A DNA stretch of 64,000 nucleotides from Phytomonospora endophytica (GCF_014202425.1 NZ_JACHGT010000007.1:372001-436000), one strand, 5' to 3'. Shown: positions 53,391 to 62,965, numbered from the stretch's first letter. Made by a program: numbers and translations. Notes: a model not told the origin generated them from the sequence alone.

Positions 53391-54524
53391 TCACGCCCCG
53401 GTCAGCTCCCGGTAGACCGCGCGGACCTGGGCGAGCCCGTCTTCGACGGTCGGCAGGGTCGCGCCCTTGGCGAGGCCGGTCTTGGCGAGGCGTTCGCGTT
53501 CGGCGGGGTCGTCGAGGAGTTTCCCGACCGCCGCGGTGACGGCCGCGGCGTCCCCGGCGGGGACGAGGAGCGCGGCGTCGCCGGTGACGGCGGGAACACC
53601 GCCGACGCGGGTGGCGACCAAGGGCGTTCCGGAGCGCAGGGCCTCCTGGGCGAAGAGGGGGTAGCCCTCCCATTCGCTGGTGGAGGCGACGATGTCGGCG
53701 GCGGCGAGGAGGTCGGCGATGTCGGCGCGGTGCCCGAGGAGGCGCACGGGGGCGCCGGTGCGGTTGACGCGTTCGGTGAGCTCCTCGCGCTGCGGGCCCT
53801 CACCGGCGATGAGGAACAGCGGTTTCGGGTCGCGGTCGGCGAGCGCGGCGGCGGCGTCGATGAGGACGTCGTGGCCTTTTTGGGGATGGAGGCGGCCGAT
53901 GGCGAGGACGAGGGGCCGGTCGCCGGCCTGGAGTTCGGCGCGGACTTCGGCGGCGGTGCGGGTCGCGGGCGGCAGCGGGGGCGCGGGGATGGGGGCGAAG
54001 CGCACGTCTTGGCCGCCGAGGCGCAGGACGCGGGCGACGAGGTCGTCGGAGACGCACAGGGACATGTCGGCGCCGCGGGCGACGAGGGTTTCGGCGGCGC
54101 CGAGGACGCGGCCTTTGGTGCCGGTGGCCATCAGGACGTTGTGCCAGGTGACGACGAGGGGGACGCCGACGGGCCGGGCGGCGCGGGCGATGAGCCCGGC
54201 GCGCATCCCGTGGGCGTGGACGAGGTCGACGGCGGTGGAGCCGCCGGGGCCGCGGAGGGCTTTGCGGAGTCTGCGGGTGGCGCGGGCGTCGGTGACCGGG
54301 TCGAGGCCGGCGGAGATCTCCACCGGGACGAAGCGGGCGCCTTTGGCGGTGAAGCCGAAGAGTTCCTCGGTGGCCGCGGGGCCGCAGACGGTCACGCGCG
54401 CGTCGGCGGCGGCCAGTCCTTCCGCGAGGGACGCCACGTGGGCGCCCACTCCACCGGTGCTGGTCCCGAGGACCAGGAACACGCGCTTGCCGTCGAATGC
54501 TTCCACGTTCATCTCCGAGTTCAT
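53391..54524 (-). CDS. Family 4 glycosyltransferase
   Basis: About 377 residues, GT-B fold. N-terminal domain: VFLVLGTSTGGVGAHVASLA and VDLVHAHGMRAGLIAR. The donor-binding domain carries LVLAIGRLHPQKGHDVLIDA and EWEGYPLFAQEALRSGTPLV with the conserved Glu pair region. The acceptor is unknown, but the position between murJ and the membrane protein points to a cell-wall or lipid-linked glycan. ATG overlaps the murJ stop (ATGA). Confidence 0.9.
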   Translation of the reverse strand: MNSEMNVEAFDGKRVFLVLGTSTGGVGAHVASLAEGLAAADARVTVCGPAATEELFGFTAKGARFVPVEISAGLDPVTDARATRRLRKALRGPGGSTAVDLVHAHGMRAGLIARAARPVGVPLVVTWHNVLMATGTKGRVLGAAETLVARGADMSLCVSDDLVARVLRLGGQDVRFAPIPAPPLPPATRTAAEVRAELQAGDRPLVLAIGRLHPQKGHDVLIDAAAALADRDPKPLFLIAGEGPQREELTERVNRTGAPVRLLGHRADIADLLAAADIVASTSEWEGYPLFAQEALRSGTPLVATRVGGVPAVTGDAALLVPAGDAAAVTAAVGKLLDDPAERERLAKTGLAKGATLPTVEDGLAQVRAVYRELTGA

Positions 54525-56122
54525 CCCCGCCCGAACCTTCGCGTCACACGGCCGATGAGGGGCCGGACGTCGTGACGGTCGAGCAGCACCGTCACCGCAC
54601 CGTAGACGACAAGCACGACCGCGCCTCCGCAGACCCCGGTCCACAGCGGTGGCACGGTGTTCATCGCCGACACCAGCGGGAGTCCCGCGGCGAGCGCGAG
54701 GCCGCCGGCGAGGACGGTCACGGCGAAGGCGCGTGGGACGCCGACCAGCGCCGACCGTCCCACGCGGACGGCGACGACGGTGATGAGCGCGGCACCGAGG
54801 ACGACCATGCCGATGGAGTTGCCGACGGTCACGGCGAAAAGGCGCCCGGAGTTCGGGAGGATCCCGGCGAGGGTCATGGTGGCGGCCATCACCACGCCCC
54901 AGCCGAGAACGGTGGCTCCGGCGGCTTTGGCGGTGTCGCCGCGGGCGTAGAGGGCGCGGGTGAGCAACGCGAACAGGCCGTAGCCGATGAGTCCCGGTGC
55001 GAGGCCCATGACGGCGGTGGTGAGCTGGTCGGCGTCGGGGCTGCCGGACAGGATCGGGTTGAGGAGTTCGGCGAGGGGGCGGGCGAGGACGACGAGGGCG
55101 GCGGTTCCGAGACCGGACAGGAGCAGGACCATGCGCGTCGTCGAGGACAGTGTGCGGTCGAAGCGTTCGTCGTCGCCTTCGGCAAAGGCACCGGCGAGGG
55201 TCGGGTAGGCGGCGGTCGCCACCGGTACGACCAGGACGGCCCAGGGCAGCAGGTAGAGGGTGTTGGCGATGGTGAAGTTGACCAGGGCGCCGGGGCCGGC
55301 CGGGGGGTTGGTCAGGTAGATGACGACGAGCGTGGCGAGCTGCTGTGCCCCGACGGTCACCGCGCCGGCCAGGGCCAGGCTCTTGACCTTGGCGCCGAGC
55401 CCGTCGGAGAAGGAGAACGTGGGCCGCACGCGCACGCCGAGGCGCAGGGTCGGCACCACCAGGCAGCCCGACAGGACCACGACGCCGAGGGTCGTGCCGA
55501 CCGACAGGACGAGCTCTCCGGCGCGGGAGACCCCGGCGAGGTCGTCGGGTTCGCCCATGAGCCCGTAGATCGTGTACGCCCCGATCACGGTGACGCTCGA
55601 CAGCAGCGGTGCCAGCGCCGGCCACGCGAACCGCCGGTGCGCCTGGAGGACGCCGGTGAGGACGATGCCGATCCCGTAGAGCGGCAGCTGGGGCGCGAAG
55701 ACCTGGAGCATCCGCGTCCCGACGGCGGTCATCTCGGGTCCGGCGTTGGCCGACAGCAGCCCGATGATCTCCTCGGCGAAGACGGCGACGAGCACGGCGA
55801 TCGGCACGAGGATCGCGCATGCCCAGGTGAGCATCGCCGAGGCGGTCCGCGCGACCGTCGCGGGATCCTTGCGTGCGATGGGCGCGGCCAGGACCGGGAT
55901 CACCAGGCTCGCCAGGGCTCCCCCGGCGACGATCTCGAAGATGATGTTGGGGACGGTGTTGGCCGTCTGGTAGATCGTGCCCAGGTCGGTGACGCCGACG
56001 GCCCACCCGAAGACGAGGACGCGAGCGAAACCGGCGAGGCGGCTGGCGACGGTGATCCCGGCGATGAGGGCCGCCGCTCCGCCGATCCGGCCGCCTTCAC
56101 CGGTGGCGGCAGCCTGCCGCAT
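54521..56122 (-). CDS. murJ: Lipid II flippase-family protein MurJ (MviN)
   Basis: About 533 residues with about 14 membrane helices. GGAAALIAGITVASRLAGFA RVLVFGWAVG in pattern, then NTVPNIIFEIVAGGALASLV, QLPLYGIGIVLTGVLQAHRR FAWPALAPL and YGLFALLTRALYARGDTAKA are MurJ/MviN landmarks. The family moves lipid-linked peptidoglycan precursor across the membrane. Actinobacteria often carry several paralogues; this one lies with a glycosyltransferase and may serve a different lipid-linked product. The ATG follows the upstream gene by 22 bases and has no strong ribosome-binding site. Confidence 0.9.
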   Translation of the reverse strand: MRQAAATGEGGRIGGAAALIAGITVASRLAGFARVLVFGWAVGVTDLGTIYQTANTVPNIIFEIVAGGALASLVIPVLAAPIARKDPATVARTASAMLTWACAILVPIAVLVAVFAEEIIGLLSANAGPEMTAVGTRMLQVFAPQLPLYGIGIVLTGVLQAHRRFAWPALAPLLSSVTVIGAYTIYGLMGEPDDLAGVSRAGELVLSVGTTLGVVVLSGCLVVPTLRLGVRVRPTFSFSDGLGAKVKSLALAGAVTVGAQQLATLVVIYLTNPPAGPGALVNFTIANTLYLLPWAVLVVPVATAAYPTLAGAFAEGDDERFDRTLSSTTRMVLLLSGLGTAALVVLARPLAELLNPILSGSPDADQLTTAVMGLAPGLIGYGLFALLTRALYARGDTAKAAGATVLGWGVVMAATMTLAGILPNSGRLFAVTVGNSIGMVVLGAALITVVAVRVGRSALVGVPRAFAVTVLAGGLALAAGLPLVSAMNTVPPLWTGVCGGAVVLVVYGAVTVLLDRHDVRPLIGRVTRRFGRG

Positions 56123-56144
56123 CAGCGCGTGGAACGGGCGGCGG

Positions 56145-56990
56145 TCACGGCTTGCGCCCGAGCTCGTCGAACTCGCGCAGCCCGGGAGTCTCGGCGATGA
56201 CCTTGGAGAAGCTGACCTTCTCGCTGGCCGCGGCGGCCGCGGCGAACAGCGCGAACAGCCCGAGCCGCCCGAAGCGGCCGGTCTTGGCGACCAGCGCCAG
56301 GCCGAGTTGCGCGCCGATGGCGTTGGCTCCGGCGTCGCCGAGCATGACCTTCTCGTCGAGGTCCTCGGGCAGGATCGCACCCGCGGCACCGACCGGGCCC
56401 GACACGAGGTCCCCGGCGGCGGGCGTACGGCCCAGCTCGGCGAGTTTCCCGGTGATCAGCGCGACCTTCAGCGCACGCCCGGAGCGCACGTCGAGGAGGT
56501 TGAAGAAGTTCGCCGCGCCCGCGATGACACCCGCGCCGACGAGCGTGTCGAACAGCGACAGGTCACCGTCCCGGCGGCGGCGCGAGTCGAGCAGCGCCGC
56601 CGAGGCGAGCCCCGCGGCGCCCACACCGGCGATCTTGACCAGGCCGCTGGTGACCGTGCCCTCCTTGAGGGCCGACAGGTGACCTTTGAAACCCTTGTAG
56701 GCCTTCTGCTCGGGACGGTCGCCGACGACGTCGTCGTAGAAACCGACGGCCCCGGCACCCAGCCCGGCCGTCAGCGCCGCGGCGGCCGTGCGCGGGTCGC
56801 GGGCACCCGCGGCGGCGCTCACCGCGCCCGAGATCGCCGCGGCCGGACCGGCGGCGAGGTTGACCGGATTGCCCTTGCGGTTGACGCGTTCGAGGCCCGA
56901 CGCCAGCGGCGAACGGCGCACCGCCGTCATCACCCCTCGCGCGACGAGGACGCCCGTGCCGGCCAGCACGAGCCGGGACAACATTCCCAT
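56145..56990 (-). CDS. WecA/MraY-like polyprenyl-phosphate glycosyltransferase relative
   Basis: About 281 residues with several membrane helices. Motifs typical of the phospho-sugar transferase family are NPVNLAAGPAAA, GFYDDVVGDRPEQKAYKGFK (Asp-Asp), NFFNLLDVRSGRALK (Asn-x2-Asp and Gly-Arg-Ala) and LGDAGANAIGAQLGLAL. It is shorter than WecA or MraY (about 320-360), so some helices are missing. It probably transfers a sugar phosphate to a polyprenol or is an inactive relative. AGGAG precedes the ATG. Lies between steB and murJ, a conserved order. Confidence 0.78.
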   Translation of the reverse strand: MGMLSRLVLAGTGVLVARGVMTAVRRSPLASGLERVNRKGNPVNLAAGPAAAISGAVSAAAGARDPRTAAAALTAGLGAGAVGFYDDVVGDRPEQKAYKGFKGHLSALKEGTVTSGLVKIAGVGAAGLASAALLDSRRRRDGDLSLFDTLVGAGVIAGAANFFNLLDVRSGRALKVALITGKLAELGRTPAAGDLVSGPVGAAGAILPEDLDEKVMLGDAGANAIGAQLGLALVAKTGRFGRLGLFALFAAAAAASEKVSFSKVIAETPGLREFDELGRKP

Positions 56991-57027
56991 GGTTCTCCTG
57001 TCCGATGGCCGACGCGGTCGCCGGCCC

Positions 57028-57957
57028 CTACGCGGGGGGCATCGGCACCGTCGACTGCGCACCGGTCCCGGTCCCGTAGTGACCGATGTGCCCGGCCAGT
57101 TCGGCGGACAGCGCGAGCGCCGCGGCCAGTTGCCCCTGCGGGGTCAGGATATTGTCCACGGTGGACAGGGCGGCGCTCAGCGCGGGGTCGTTGCGGACGG
57201 CCAGGACGGCGTTGCCCGCCCCGCCGATGCCCGGGCTGGTCAGCACCTCGGCACCGCCCTTGTCGAACTGGACCGCCGCGGTCAGCACGTTGGCGTTGCG
57301 GGCCTCGGCGTTCTCGTCGGCGTAGGGCTTACCGGTGATCACCAGGACCGTCGTGGCCCGATCGCCGGAGAAGTTCTCCTTACCGGTGATCATCTGCGCC
57401 TCGGTGAACCCGGCGAGGACCTTCTTCTGCTCGGCCGCGGTCACGTTCGGCGTCGCCGTCATCAGCACCGCCGCCAGCAGTGCCGAGGCCGTCTCCACAC
57501 CGAGGCTGTTGTTCGGCAGGCCCGCCACCGACGTCGGCAGCAGGTCGGTGGACAGCTCCAGGAGCTCGTCGTTGTTGGCCGGATCGGTGAAGTTGTCGGT
57601 GATCCCGAGCTCGCCGGTGATCTCCACACCCGAGTAGCCGAGCATCTCCCGGACACCGAGGACGTCGTCCTCGCTGGCGCCCGACAGGGTCACCAGCACC
57701 ACCGACTGGTCGGTGAGGGTGCCGGCCAGCGCGGTCGGCGCGATCTGGCGCGCGAACTCCTCCTGCGACTCCGCCTGGTCGGTCAGCTGCTGGATGTTGT
57801 CCCGGTAGCCCTCGTTCTGGGTGGTCAGCGAGTTCACCTGGTTGTTGAGCAGATCCGCCGCGGGCCCGTTCAGCGCGGCGGTGCCCAGCACCAGACCGAT
57901 CGCCAGGGCGAGGAAGACCGCGGTCAGTGATACGAGGTGGTAGCGGAAATTGATCAC
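57028..57957 (-). CDS. steB: Copper-transport/septum protein SteB (MctB family)
   Basis: About 309 residues. One N-terminal helix (YHLVSLTAVFLALAIGLVLG), then a coiled-coil stretch (NNQVNSLTTQNEGYRDNIQQ) and a predicted extracytoplasmic domain with a hydrophobic core. This is the architecture of the mycobacterial MctB and corynebacterial SteB. SteB works with SteA at the division septum, while MctB has been linked to copper tolerance. The GTG begins immediately after the steA stop, so the two are coupled. Confidence 0.88.
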   Translation of the reverse strand: MINFRYHLVSLTAVFLALAIGLVLGTAALNGPAADLLNNQVNSLTTQNEGYRDNIQQLTDQAESQEEFARQIAPTALAGTLTDQSVVLVTLSGASEDDVLGVREMLGYSGVEITGELGITDNFTDPANNDELLELSTDLLPTSVAGLPNNSLGVETASALLAAVLMTATPNVTAAEQKKVLAGFTEAQMITGKENFSGDRATTVLVITGKPYADENAEARNANVLTAAVQFDKGGAEVLTSPGIGGAGNAVLAVRNDPALSAALSTVDNILTPQGQLAAALALSAELAGHIGHYGTGTGAQSTVPMPPA

Positions 57958-59136
57958 TTAGAACAACCTCTGAAACTGGAAGAGGAGGCCGTCCCACCAC
58001 TCGGTGACGACCTCAAGATAGGAGCGCCCGACTGTCGACACCGTCAATGCGGCTGCCATCGCCGCGACCGCGGCGAGGATGAGGAGTAGCAGGGACGACA
58101 CCGACACGTTCTGCTTGTACAGGCGCGACACGCCCTTGGCGTCGACGAGTTTGCCACCGACGCGCAAACGCGTCAGGAACGTCGAGGCCATACCGCCGCG
58201 GCCCTTGTCGAGGAACTCCACGAGCGTGGCGTGCGTGCCGACGGCGACGATCAGCTCGGCGCCCTTCTCGTCGGCGATGAGCATCGCGATGTCCTCGCTG
58301 GTGGCCGCCGCCGGGAACGTGATCGACGGGATGCCCAGATCGTCGAGGCGGGCCTTGCCGGGCGCGCGCCCGTCGGTGAACGCGTGCACGATCACCTCGG
58401 CGCCGCAACGCAGCACGTCATCGGAGGCCGAGTCCATGTCCCCGACGATGATGTCGGGGGTGTAACCGGCCTCGACGAGCGCGTCGGCGCCGCCGTCGAC
58501 ACCGATCAGGACCGGCTTGAACTCGCGGATGTAGGGACGGAGGACGTCGAGGTCCTCCTTGTAGTCGTAGCCGCGGACCACGATCAGGCAGTGCCGCCCG
58601 TTGATGGGCGTCTCGATCTCGGGCACGCCGACACCGTCGAGGAGCAGCTCACGCTCACGCTTGAGGTACTCCATCGTGTTGGCCGCGAAGGCCTCCAGCT
58701 GCACCGACAGGCCCTCGCGCGCGTCGGACATCGCCGCGGTCACCGAGTCGGCGTCCTGCCGGACGCCACTGGCCACGACCTTGTCGCCGACCAGGACGTC
58801 ACCGTCGACGATGCGCACGGTGGTGCCTTCGCGCAACTCCTGGAAGATGTCCTCGCCGACGTCATCGACGAGCGGGATCCCGGCCTTGACCAAGACCTCC
58901 GGCCCCAGGTTCGGGTAACGCCCCGAAATCGACGGTTTCACGTTGACCACCGCGGCGACCTCGGTCGCCACGAGCGCGTCGGCGGCGACCCGGTCGATGT
59001 CGAGATGATCGATCACGGCGATGTCACCGGGCCGCAACCGCCCGGTGAGCCGCTTCGTGCGGCGGTCCAGCCGGGCCGGGCCGGCAATCGTGCCGGCTTC
59101 GACCGCGCGGGACCGGCGCAGAGTAGGTAGACGCAT
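57958..59136 (-). CDS. steA: Cytokinetic ring protein SteA
   Basis: About 392 residues. N-terminal part has GDIAVIDHLDIDRVAADALV and NVKPSISGRYPNLGPEVLVK. The centre shows a thiamine-pyrophosphokinase-like fold (RPYIREFKPVLIGVDGGADA, DIIVGDMDSASDDVL). Near the C-terminus one membrane helix (SLLLLILAAVAAMAAALTVS) anchors it. The same domain plan is seen in SteA of Corynebacterium, a divisome-associated protein partnered with SteB. ATG at 59136 is used; ATG at 59145 is also possible. Confidence 0.88.
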   Translation of the reverse strand: MRLPTLRRSRAVEAGTIAGPARLDRRTKRLTGRLRPGDIAVIDHLDIDRVAADALVATEVAAVVNVKPSISGRYPNLGPEVLVKAGIPLVDDVGEDIFQELREGTTVRIVDGDVLVGDKVVASGVRQDADSVTAAMSDAREGLSVQLEAFAANTMEYLKRERELLLDGVGVPEIETPINGRHCLIVVRGYDYKEDLDVLRPYIREFKPVLIGVDGGADALVEAGYTPDIIVGDMDSASDDVLRCGAEVIVHAFTDGRAPGKARLDDLGIPSITFPAAATSEDIAMLIADEKGAELIVAVGTHATLVEFLDKGRGGMASTFLTRLRVGGKLVDAKGVSRLYKQNVSVSSLLLLILAAVAAMAAALTVSTVGRSYLEVVTEWWDGLLFQFQRLF

Positions 59137-59190
59137 CCGCCCCATCCTCGCATCCGTCGCCCGACTACCCGGTAACGCCACGCGCTCCGG

Positions 59191-60969
59191 TCATGAATTG
59201 GCGTGAATTGCCCGCTTTTCCTTACCCGCGACGGCGAGGAGCTCCTCGGCGTGCGCCACGCCGAGATCACTGTCGGGGAGGCCCGCGAGCATGCGCGCCA
59301 GTTCACGGGCCCGTTCGGTGTCCATCACCGCGTGCACGCCCGACGTGGTCACCGCCCCGGACACGTCCTTGGCGACCACGAGATGCCGGTCGGCGAACGC
59401 GGCCACCTGTGGCAGGTGTGTCACAACGATAACCTGATGACGGTGGGCGAGCCGGGCCAGACGGCGCCCGATCTCCACCGCGGCACGACCGCCGACACCG
59501 GCGTCGACCTCGTCGAAGACGAGCGTCGGAGGACCACCGGCGCCCGCGAAGATGACCTCGATGGCCAGCATGACCCGCGACAACTCACCACCGGAGGCAC
59601 CCCGCTGCAGCGACGCCGGCGGCGCGCCCGGGTTGGCCTGCAACCGCAACTCCACCTCGTCGCAACCGTCGGGACCCACACCGCACTCACCGCCGTCGAC
59701 GGCCAGTCGATGCGGGCCTTTCGCGGCCGGCCGAAGCGTCACCTCGGCCAGGACCTTCGCGTGCGGCATCGCCAGACCCGTCAGCTCGACGCTGACCTCC
59801 TCGGCGAAACGCCCGGCGGCCTCCTGACGCGACGCCAGCAGACGCGCCGCCAGCGACGCCGTCTCACCGGCGAGCCGGTCCCGTTCGGCCGCGAGGGCCT
59901 CCATCGCCCCATCGGAGGTGTCCAGCTCGGCCAGCCGCAACGACGACGCCTCCGCCCACGCGAGCACACCGTCGATGTCCTCGGCGTACTTGCGGGTCAG
60001 CGCCTTCAAGATCGCGCGGCGGGCGAAGATGTCCTCCAGCCGCGCCGGATCGGCGTCGAGCGACGCCAGGTAGGAACCCAGCTCCCCCGCGACGTCACCG
60101 ATGACCGAGGCGGCATCGATCAACCGCGACGACATCTCCCCCAGTGACGAGTCCACCGAGGCCTGCGCCTCCAGCGCGCGCTGCGCACCGGCCAGGAGCG
60201 TCATCACGTCCACGGACTCGTCCATCGCGTCGGAATCACCCGACAGGGCACCGTGCGCGGTGACCGCCGCGGCCCGCAGGGCCTCGGCGTGCTCCAGCCG
60301 CCGCGCCTCCTCGGCGAGGGACTCGTCCTCACCCGGTTCCGGCGCCACGTCGGCGATCTCGGCGAGCCCCAGCTCAAGCAGCTCCGCCTCACGCCCACGC
60401 TCGGCGGCCTCCCGGCGGCGCTTGTCGTACTCGTCGGCGGCCGCACGCCACCGCACGTAGGTCTCCCGGAAACGGGCGTAGAGCTTCTCGTGCTCGGCAC
60501 CGGCGTAACGGTCGAGGGCGGCGCGCTGCTCGGCCGGCTGCAACAACCGCATCTGGTCGGACTGCCCGTGCACCGACACGACGAGCTCGCCGAGCTCGGA
60601 GAGGACACCGATCGGCGCCGACCGTCCCGCGACGTGCGCCCGGGAACGACCCTCGGCGGTGACGGTGCGGCTCAAGAGCAGCTCGTCGTCGTCGACCTCG
60701 GCCCCCGCGTCGACGGCACGCTGACGCACCGCCGAGGAGGTACGCGTGTCCGGCCCGTCGAGCCGCAGGCGGCCTTCCACCTGGGCCCGGCCGGCATCGG
60801 TGCGCACACGCCCGGCGTCGGCCCGGCCCCCGAACAGCAGCCCGAGTCCGGCCACCACCATGGTCTTGCCAGCACCGGTCTCACCGGTGATGACGGTCAG
60901 TCCTTCGGCGAGGGGCAGGCTCGCGTCCTCGATGACCCCAAGTCCGGTGATCCGCAACTCTTCCAGCAC
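59191..60969 (-). CDS. recN: DNA repair protein RecN
   Basis: About 592 residues, SMC-like ATPase for double-strand break repair. Walker A is VITGETGAGKTMVVAGLGLL. Coiled-coil arms (ELLELGLAEIADVAPEPGED and the region around EHAEALRAAAVTAHGAL) flank the middle. SGGELSRVMLAIEVIFAGAG is the ABC signature and PTLVFDEVDAGVGGRAAVEI is Walker B. VVTHLPQVAAFADRHLVVAK is the H-loop. GTG start has no ribosome-binding site, but TAGGGT seven bases upstream suggests a leaderless message. Confidence 0.95.
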   Translation of the reverse strand: MLEELRITGLGVIEDASLPLAEGLTVITGETGAGKTMVVAGLGLLFGGRADAGRVRTDAGRAQVEGRLRLDGPDTRTSSAVRQRAVDAGAEVDDDELLLSRTVTAEGRSRAHVAGRSAPIGVLSELGELVVSVHGQSDQMRLLQPAEQRAALDRYAGAEHEKLYARFRETYVRWRAAADEYDKRRREAAERGREAELLELGLAEIADVAPEPGEDESLAEEARRLEHAEALRAAAVTAHGALSGDSDAMDESVDVMTLLAGAQRALEAQASVDSSLGEMSSRLIDAASVIGDVAGELGSYLASLDADPARLEDIFARRAILKALTRKYAEDIDGVLAWAEASSLRLAELDTSDGAMEALAAERDRLAGETASLAARLLASRQEAAGRFAEEVSVELTGLAMPHAKVLAEVTLRPAAKGPHRLAVDGGECGVGPDGCDEVELRLQANPGAPPASLQRGASGGELSRVMLAIEVIFAGAGGPPTLVFDEVDAGVGGRAAVEIGRRLARLAHRHQVIVVTHLPQVAAFADRHLVVAKDVSGAVTTSGVHAVMDTERARELARMLAGLPDSDLGVAHAEELLAVAGKEKRAIHANS

Positions 60970-60976
60970 AGCCCCG

Positions 60977-60982
60977 ACCCTA
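60977..60982 (-). promoter_or_regulatory. Predicted leaderless -10 element of recN
   Basis: TAGGGT, then seven bases, then GTG 60969; no ribosome-binding site. Confidence 0.4.
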
Positions 60983-61033
60983 GTAGCACGGACGTACGGA
61001 TGGCCAATCCGGATCGCAACTTCTCACCGTTAT

Positions 61034-61936
61034 CTATGTGCGGTTCTGCCGCCAGCCGTCCACGGGCAAGCGCAGCTTGGCCACCAGCCGCTCCGTGAAC
61101 GACTGCTGCGACAGGTGCACCACACGCACCGGCCGCGTGCCCCGGCGCACCCGCACGAGCGAACCCGGCGGGAGATCGAAGACCCGCCGCCCGTCGCAGG
61201 ACAGCACCGCCAGCGTCGTGTGCGGCTCCACCCGGATCTCCACAGTGGACGACGGCGACACCACCAGCGGACGGCTGAACAGGGTGTGCGCGCTGATCGG
61301 CACGAACAGCAGCGCCTCCACCTCCGGCCACACCACCGGGCCACCGGCCGACATCGCGTAGGCCGTCGAACCCGTCGGCGTCGCGCACACGATCCCGTCG
61401 CACCCGTACCGCGACAGCCGCCGCCCGTCGATCTCGACGAGCACCTCCAGCATCCGCGAGGGCATGCCCTTCTCGACGGTCGCCTCGTTCAGCGCCCACG
61501 ACTCGGCGATGACCTCACCGTCGAGTGTGGCGGTCACCTCAAGGGTGAAACGCTCCTCGACGGTGTAGTCCCCGGCCGCGATCTGCCGCACGGCGAACTC
61601 CAGGTCCGAGCACTCCGCCTCGGCCAGGAATCCCACATGCCCGAGATTGATGCCCAGCAGCGGCGCCCCGGCCGGCCGCGCCAGCTCCGCGGCGCGCAGG
61701 AAGGTCCCGTCACCGCCCAAGGCGATGACGATCTCGGCCTCACCGGCCGAAACGGCCCCCGCGACCAGCTCCACATCGGGCAGCGGCAGGTCGACGGCCT
61801 CCTCGGCCAGCATCCGCACGGTGAAACCGGCCGAGCGCAGGATCTTCGCCACCGAACGGGCCTGCTCGGCACTGTCGGAACGCCCGGTGTGCGTGACGAG
61901 AAGCGCCGACCGCGGCGATGGTGTCGTGTCGTTCAC
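61034..61936 (-). CDS. nadK: NAD kinase
   Basis: About 300 residues. The catalytic motif GGDGTFLRAAELARPAGAPL includes the Asp base, followed by GINLGHVGFLAEAE. The binding segment is ATPTGSTAYAMSAGGPVVWP and ends with VVSPSSTVEIR. It phosphorylates NAD to NADP using ATP or polyphosphate. The GTG start is eight bases after the tlyA stop. It joins the NAD-salvage operon at the left end in function, though far away. Confidence 0.95.
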   Translation of the reverse strand: MNDTTPSPRSALLVTHTGRSDSAEQARSVAKILRSAGFTVRMLAEEAVDLPLPDVELVAGAVSAGEAEIVIALGGDGTFLRAAELARPAGAPLLGINLGHVGFLAEAECSDLEFAVRQIAAGDYTVEERFTLEVTATLDGEVIAESWALNEATVEKGMPSRMLEVLVEIDGRRLSRYGCDGIVCATPTGSTAYAMSAGGPVVWPEVEALLFVPISAHTLFSRPLVVSPSSTVEIRVEPHTTLAVLSCDGRRVFDLPPGSLVRVRRGTRPVRVVHLSQQSFTERLVAKLRLPVDGWRQNRT

Positions 61937-61943
61937 CGGACAA

Positions 61944-62750
61944 TCATGCGTTGTCCGATTCGGCGACGACACGACGGACCTCCCCGTCGTCGATCGGCCC
62001 GGCGTCGGCGCGCAGCCAGCAGAAGAACTCGACGTTGCCCGACGGGCCCGGCAGCGGGCTCGCCGCCACCCCCGCCACACCCCACCCGAGCTCCGCGGCC
62101 GCCGCCGCGACACCCGAGACCGCCTCGGCCCGCAACCCCAGATCACGCACGACCCCGCCGGAACCGACGCGCTCCTTGCCGACCTCGAACTGCGGCTTGA
62201 TCATCGGCACGATGTCACCGTCGGGGCGCGTGCACGCCACCAGAGCCGGCAGCACCAGCCGCAGGGAAATGAACGACAGGTCCGACACGGTCACCTCGAC
62301 CGGCCCCCCGATCGCCTCCGGCGTCAAATGCCGCACATTCGTCCGGTCGTGCACATGAACGCGCTCATCGGTCCGCAACGACCACGCCAGCTGCCCATAA
62401 CCCACATCGACGGCCTCGACGACCTTCGCACCGTTGCGCAGCAGCACATCGGTGAACCCACCCGTCGACGCCCCCGCGTCCAGACAGCGCTTCCCGTCCA
62501 CCGACAGACCCGAAGGACCGAAGACCGCCAGGGCCCCCAGCAGCTTGTGCGCACCACGCGAGACGTACTCCTCGGCACCGTCACCTTCGCGCACCAGCAC
62601 CGGATCGGCCGGATCAACGGACGTCGCCGCCTTCTTCGCGACCATCCCCCGCACCTCGACCCGCCCGGCCGCGATCAGCTCACCGGCCTGCTCACGCGAC
62701 CGCGCCAGCCCACGGCGGACCAGTTCGGCGTCCAGCCGCAACCTGCGCAT
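61944..62750 (-). CDS. tlyA: 2'-O-ribose rRNA methyltransferase TlyA
   Basis: About 268 residues. N-terminal S4 RNA-binding domain (RLRLDAELVRRGLARSREQA) and RrmJ-like SAM methyltransferase fold with CLDAGASTGGFTDVLLRNGA and VDVGYGQLAWSLRTDE. It methylates 16S and 23S rRNA; loss in mycobacteria gives capreomycin resistance. Two starts, ATG 62750 and GTG 62753, both overlap the stop of the 71-residue gene. Confidence 0.94.
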   Translation of the reverse strand: MRRLRLDAELVRRGLARSREQAGELIAAGRVEVRGMVAKKAATSVDPADPVLVREGDGAEEYVSRGAHKLLGALAVFGPSGLSVDGKRCLDAGASTGGFTDVLLRNGAKVVEAVDVGYGQLAWSLRTDERVHVHDRTNVRHLTPEAIGGPVEVTVSDLSFISLRLVLPALVACTRPDGDIVPMIKPQFEVGKERVGSGGVVRDLGLRAEAVSGVAAAAAELGWGVAGVAASPLPGPSGNVEFFCWLRADAGPIDDGEVRRVVAESDNA

Positions 62751-62965
62751 CACGCGTCGTCGACGGTCGCCAGGATGTCCTGCAACCGCTCGTGCACCGT
62801 CTCGAACACGCCCACCCGCTCGGCACACGACAGCTCGTCGAGCCCGTCCAACCCGGCGAGGGCGTCGTCCACCACCGCGACGTCACCGTCGCCGAACGGA
62901 GCCGACGGCGCCGCGCGTCCCGCGAGGGACTGCGCGAACGCCGCCGGATTGGGAATCCCGCTCAC
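62750..62965 (-). CDS. Small conserved protein between tlyA and the Lys/Ala-rich gene
   Basis: 71 residues: MSGIPNPAAFAQSLAGRAAP, then AVVDDALAGLDGLDELSCAE and RVGVFETVHERLQDILATVD. It is acidic and helical with one cysteine, no membrane segment. The GTG overlaps the upstream stop and its own stop overlaps tlyA, so coupling is tight, and its composition matches neighbours. Short proteins of this pattern precede tlyA in many actinobacteria and have no known role. Confidence 0.75.
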   Translation of the reverse strand: MSGIPNPAAFAQSLAGRAAPSAPFGDGDVAVVDDALAGLDGLDELSCAERVGVFETVHERLQDILATVDDA

